This document shows positions 15,213 through 17,692 of a DNA stretch of 17,692 nucleotides, piece after piece (position 1 is the stretch's first letter; each line of letters begins with the position of its first letter). A model generated the notes under the pieces. The model was not told the origin of the DNA and made no database searches. It saw nothing but the letters and a program-made list of their open reading frames with translations. The DNA is from JAJZRV01 sp027442615 (GTDB lineage Bacteria > Pseudomonadota > Gammaproteobacteria > Burkholderiales > Ferrovaceae): positions 1 to 17,692 of the forward strand of contig DAIBBI010000031.1 in assembly GCA_027442615.1 (NCBI GenBank). Reading direction: 5' to 3'. Both the position numbers and the translations under genes were made by a program.

Positions 15213-15923
15213 ATGAACAACCTCATAAAACCTGCCGTCGTGCTGCTCAGTGGCGGCCTGGATTCCGCCACCGTGCTGGCCATGGCCAGGGAGCAGGGCT
15301 TTGCCGTGTACGCCATGAGCTTCAATTATGGCCAGCGCCATGTGCTGGAACTCGAGCGTGCACGCGACATTGCGCGCGTTGCCGGAGTTCTGCAGCACAC
15401 CGTGGTGTCTTTTGACCTGCGCGCCATCGGGGGGTCTGCGCTGACGTCCGCCATTGAGGTCCCCAAGGACCGCCCCCTGGATGATCCTTCCGGGGGCATC
15501 CCCGTCACCTATGTTCCCGCACGCAATACGATATTTCTTTCCTTTGCGCTGGCCTGGGCTGAAGTGCTGGAGGCCGAGGACATTTTCATCGGGGTCAATG
15601 CCCTGGATTACAGCGGTTACCCGGACTGCCGTCCGGAATACATTCGCAGCTACGAGGCCATGGCAAACCTCGCAACGCGCGCCGGGGTGGAGGGGCATCA
15701 TCGCCTTGAAATCCACACCCCGCTCATGCAGATGAACAAGGCCGAGATCATCCGCGAAGGGCTTCGCCTGGGAGTGGACTACGGCCAAACCACCAGTTGC
15801 TATGATCCGGCGCCGGATGGCCGTCCCTGTGGCCATTGCGATTCCTGCCAGTTGCGCGCACGCGGGTTCAGCGAGGTGGGCGTACCCGATCCGCTGTATC
15901 AACGCTATGGGATGGCCTCATGA
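15213..15923 (+). CDS. queC: 7-cyano-7-deazaguanine (preQ0) synthase
   Basis: 236 residues, close to the E. coli length. The ATP-pyrophosphatase P-loop is LLSGGLDSAT (11-20). The C-terminal zinc site is CYDPAPDGRPCGHCDSC, with four cysteines. QueC converts 7-carboxy-7-deazaguanine to preQ0 with ATP and ammonia in the queuosine tRNA-modification pathway. The ATG at 15213 matches the family N-terminus. The frame is open far upstream only because it shadows the opposite-strand binding-protein gene. Its last codons overlap the next gene (ATGA). Confidence 0.96.
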   Translation: MNNLIKPAVVLLSGGLDSATVLAMAREQGFAVYAMSFNYGQRHVLELERARDIARVAGVLQHTVVSFDLRAIGGSALTSAIEVPKDRPLDDPSGGIPVTYVPARNTIFLSFALAWAEVLEAEDIFIGVNALDYSGYPDCRPEYIRSYEAMANLATRAGVEGHHRLEIHTPLMQMNKAEIIREGLRLGVDYGQTTSCYDPAPDGRPCGHCDSCQLRARGFSEVGVPDPLYQRYGMAS

Positions 15924-17011
15924 AGCCGCAGCTTTCCCATTGGGCCGCGGCCGGTTTCGAAGGGGCGCGGCGCCTGTCAGGCCCGGGCGTGGATGTCCGC
16001 AGCCGCCGCCTGCATGGCCATAGCTTCCGGGTGGAATTGCGGGCCAGCCTGGAGCAGGGTTGGGGAGGGCTTGCCGGATCCGAAGCGCATGCCCTGCAGC
16101 AGCGCTTGCAGGGGGTCGTCGCGGCGCTTGACTACCAGGATCTCAACGCGCTGATGAACGATCCCGCAGATGACCAGATCCTGCTCTGGATTGCCCAACG
16201 CCTGGCGTTGCCTTCCGTGTTGCGCCTCCATTTGTGGGCAGGTTCCGATCGTGGCGCCACCCTGGACGGGCAGGGGCGGCTGCATTGCTGGCGACGGGAC
16301 CGCTTTGAATCGGCGCACCGGTTGCCCAATGTGCCTGCCGGGCATAAATGCGGCCGTATGCACGGACATGGCTTCGAAGTGATTTTGTGGTGGGGAGAGG
16401 AGATTCGGGGACAGACCCCCGAAGGGGGTCTGTCCCCTTTCGATCTCGCCTGGGGCACATTGCGAAAGCGCCTGCATCTGGCGTGCCTCAACGACATTGA
16501 AGGGCTCGAGAACCCCACTTCTGAAATGCTGTCCGGCTGGATATGGAGGCACCTGGTCACTTCCGTGCCCACCCTCTCGGCGGTCACGGTGTTTGAAACG
16601 GCAAGCTGTGGGGCGGTTTTCGACGGTCGGCAATATCATATCTGGAAGGATCGCAGTTTTGATAGTGCCACTTGTCTTCACGCAGCACCTGCGGGCGACC
16701 CGCGGGGGAGACTGCATGGGCATACCTATGTGCTGCGCCTGGGGCTGTCGGGGCCATTGGACACCGTGATGGGATGGACCGTGGATTTTGGAGACGTGAA
16801 ATCCCTGTTTTCGCCGGTGTTCCGGCAACTGGACCACCATCCGCTCCATGAAACGCTTCCGGCGGGCGATGGCGCGGCAATCGTGCGCTGGGTCCATGAA
16901 CAGGCCGCGCCCCTGCTGCCCGCGCTCGACCGGTTATCCCTTTTTGATACGCCAGCCACGGGTACCCTGCTGGAATGGGGTGACGCCGTGAATTCGGGGG
17001 TGGCGGTCTGA
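15920..17011 (+). CDS. queD: Triple-domain QueD/PTPS-like protein (6-carboxytetrahydropterin synthase)
   Basis: 363 residues containing three tandem QueD-like T-folds (about 1-120, 126-240 and 243-363), versus about 120 residues for E. coli QueD. Domain 2 has FESAHRLPN with zinc His133, catalytic Cys144 in HKCGRMHGH, zinc His148/His150, GLENPTSE (195-202) and Glu226, but the LDHH motif has become LHLA. Domain 3 has HGH and LDHH (Asp305/His306), but Thr251 replaces the zinc His, Arg262 the Cys and Asp343 the Glu. Domain 1 keeps only HGH (32-34) and an Asp in LDYQ. In PTPS the triad is Cys from one subunit and Asp-His from the next, so domains 2 and 3 can complete one active site. A palindromic insertion encodes residues 163-173. 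It sits between queC (4-nt overlap) and queE (1-nt gap). It makes 6-carboxytetrahydropterin from dihydroneopterin triphosphate, if active. Confidence 0.88.
   Translation: MKPQLSHWAAAGFEGARRLSGPGVDVRSRRLHGHSFRVELRASLEQGWGGLAGSEAHALQQRLQGVVAALDYQDLNALMNDPADDQILLWIAQRLALPSVLRLHLWAGSDRGATLDGQGRLHCWRRDRFESAHRLPNVPAGHKCGRMHGHGFEVILWWGEEIRGQTPEGGLSPFDLAWGTLRKRLHLACLNDIEGLENPTSEMLSGWIWRHLVTSVPTLSAVTVFETASCGAVFDGRQYHIWKDRSFDSATCLHAAPAGDPRGRLHGHTYVLRLGLSGPLDTVMGWTVDFGDVKSLFSPVFRQLDHHPLHETLPAGDGAAIVRWVHEQAAPLLPALDRLSLFDTPATGTLLEWGDAVNSGVAV
16407..16437. repeat. 31-nt palindromic element inside the queD-like gene
   Basis: Two perfect 14-base arms (GGGGACAGACCCCC and its complement) flank the loop GAA. 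The element begins at the second base of a codon and encodes GQTPEGGLSP within domain 2, at the beta-hairpin where E. coli QueD has its TGEVDPHTGW turn. It shares 27 of 31 bases with the element in queE. Confidence 0.9.
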
Positions 17012-17012
17012 C

Positions 17013-17675
17013 ATGGCCTACACCGTCAAGGAAATGTTCCTGACCCTGCAAGGGGAAGGCGTCAATGCCGGGCGCGTTGCCGTCTTTTGCCGGTTTACCG
17101 GATGCAATTTGTGGAGCGGGCGCGAGGTGGACCGGGTCCATGCCCTTTGCAACTTTTGTGACACCGATTTTGTGGGGACGGACGGGAAGGGTGGGGGCCG
17201 GTTTGAGACGGCCGAAGCGCTGGCGCTGGCGATTGCAGGCCATTGGGGACAGACCTCGAAAGGAGGTCTGTCCCCAGAATCGTCCCCTGCTCACCGCCTG
17301 GTGGTCCTCACCGGCGGCGAGCCGCTGCTGCAAGTGGACGACGCCCTGATCGCAGCCCTGCATGCCCATGGGTTCGAGGTGGCCGTGGAAACCAACGGCA
17401 CGCAATCCGCGCCTGCCGGACTGGACTGGGTTTGCGTCAGCCCCAAGGCGGGAGCGCCCCTGGTGCAGCGTTCGGGCGATGAACTGAAGCTTGTGTTTCC
17501 CCAGGAGGGGTTGGCCCCCGAAGCGGTTGAAAATCTCGATTTCCGCCATTTCCTGCTGCAGCCCATGGATGGCCCGCAACTGGCCCAGCACACCGCAGAA
17601 GCCGTGGCCTACTGCCACAAGCATCCGCGCTGGCGACTGAGCGTCCAGACGCACAAATTGCTGGGCCTGCCCTGA
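17013..17675 (+). CDS. queE: 7-carboxy-7-deazaguanine synthase (radical SAM)
   Basis: 220 residues. The [4Fe-4S] cluster motif is the QueE variant C-x14-C-x2-C (Cys31, Cys46, Cys49 in CNLWSG...CNFC). VLTGGEPLLQ carries the SAM-binding GGEP, followed by VETNGT and CVSPKAG. It converts 6-carboxytetrahydropterin to 7-carboxy-7-deazaguanine, the substrate of QueC. The region between AIAGHWG and HRLVVLTGGEP is lengthened by a palindromic insertion encoding GQTSKGGLSP plus a few residues, in a loop that varies in the family. The rest is collinear with betaproteobacterial QueE. The start follows the queD-like stop by one base. Confidence 0.96.
   Translation: MAYTVKEMFLTLQGEGVNAGRVAVFCRFTGCNLWSGREVDRVHALCNFCDTDFVGTDGKGGGRFETAEALALAIAGHWGQTSKGGLSPESSPAHRLVVLTGGEPLLQVDDALIAALHAHGFEVAVETNGTQSAPAGLDWVCVSPKAGAPLVQRSGDELKLVFPQEGLAPEAVENLDFRHFLLQPMDGPQLAQHTAEAVAYCHKHPRWRLSVQTHKLLGLP
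17245..17275. repeat. 31-nt palindromic element inside queE
   Basis: Arms of 13 bases (GGGGACAGACCTC and its complement) flank GAAAG. It is the same length as the queD element and inserted in the same codon phase. Of the four differing bases, two (stem positions 12 and 20) are a compensating C-G to T-A pair, and the other two are at the loop. Confidence 0.9.
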
Positions 17676-17681
17676 CAAAAT

Positions 17682-17692
17682 ATGAAACAATG
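17682..17692 (+). other. Possible start of a further gene, cut by the window end
   Basis: An ATG at 17682 (ATG AAA CAA TG) lies 6 bases after the queE stop. It may open a fourth gene of the que operon, but nothing can be said about the product and no ribosome binding site is seen in the 6-base gap. Confidence 0.2.

Noticed and set aside
16407..17275. The two palindromes as transcription terminators
   Set aside because: They lie inside intact genes and lack a T-run after the stem.
16584..17690. A 368-codon minus-strand open frame opposite the queD-like gene and queE
   Set aside because: It is a shadow of two clear genes in GC-rich sequence, with Arg/Gln/His-rich low-complexity composition and no recognisable domain.

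Overview
The window looks like a chromosomal segment of a respiring betaproteobacterium, most likely in or near the Nitrosomonadales (Gallionellaceae or Sulfuricellaceae-like). The basis is the protein families: a petABC-type cytochrome bc1 complex, a PEP-CTERM exported protein, a queCDE queuosine cluster and redox-sensing chemotaxis. The exact taxon is inferred from family resemblance, not proven.

Layout. Bases 1-500 hold a tRNA-Arg(ACG) with encoded CCA, its terminator, and low-information sequence with a possible broken minus-strand ORF. Bases 504-9433 are all minus-strand. Read in transcription order from the right they are cpxR-cpxA, then petA-petB-petC, a heme-c/PAS chemoreceptor and an HPP-like membrane protein, then a PEP-CTERM protein. 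The pet genes overlap one another, and the receptor and HPP genes follow at gaps of 21 and 25 nt, so these five may be one transcript. A perfect FNR/ANR-type box lies about 42 bases upstream of a predicted start of that transcript. The PEP-CTERM gene has its own sigma-54 (-24/-12) promoter.

Bases 9434-11330 are a small envelope-stress neighbourhood. cpxRA is divergent from a periplasmic, cysteine-free DsrE-like protein. A perfect GTAAA-N5-GTAAA CpxR box and a four-fold array of related half-sites lie between them. A third group of the same half-sites, in exact 10-base register, lies upstream of a Thr/Ser-rich protein made of three ~90-residue repeats. The two target genes converge on one bidirectional terminator.

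Bases 11331-15059 encode a secreted NMT1/SsuA-type solute-binding protein followed, 6 nt later, by a membrane-anchored PAS-GGDEF-EAL protein. No transporter genes are adjacent, so the pair looks like a ligand-sensing c-di-GMP module, similar in logic to NspS-MbaA of Vibrio.

Bases 15213-17675 are queC, a queD-like gene and queE, coupled by a 4-nt overlap and a 1-nt gap. Two features stand out. The queD-like gene encodes three tandem QueD/PTPS folds whose catalytic residues are split between domains 2 and 3. A 31-nt perfect-stem palindrome is inserted in the same codon phase in both the queD-like gene and queE, adding nearly the same decapeptide (GQTPEGGLSP / GQTSKGGLSP) to each protein.
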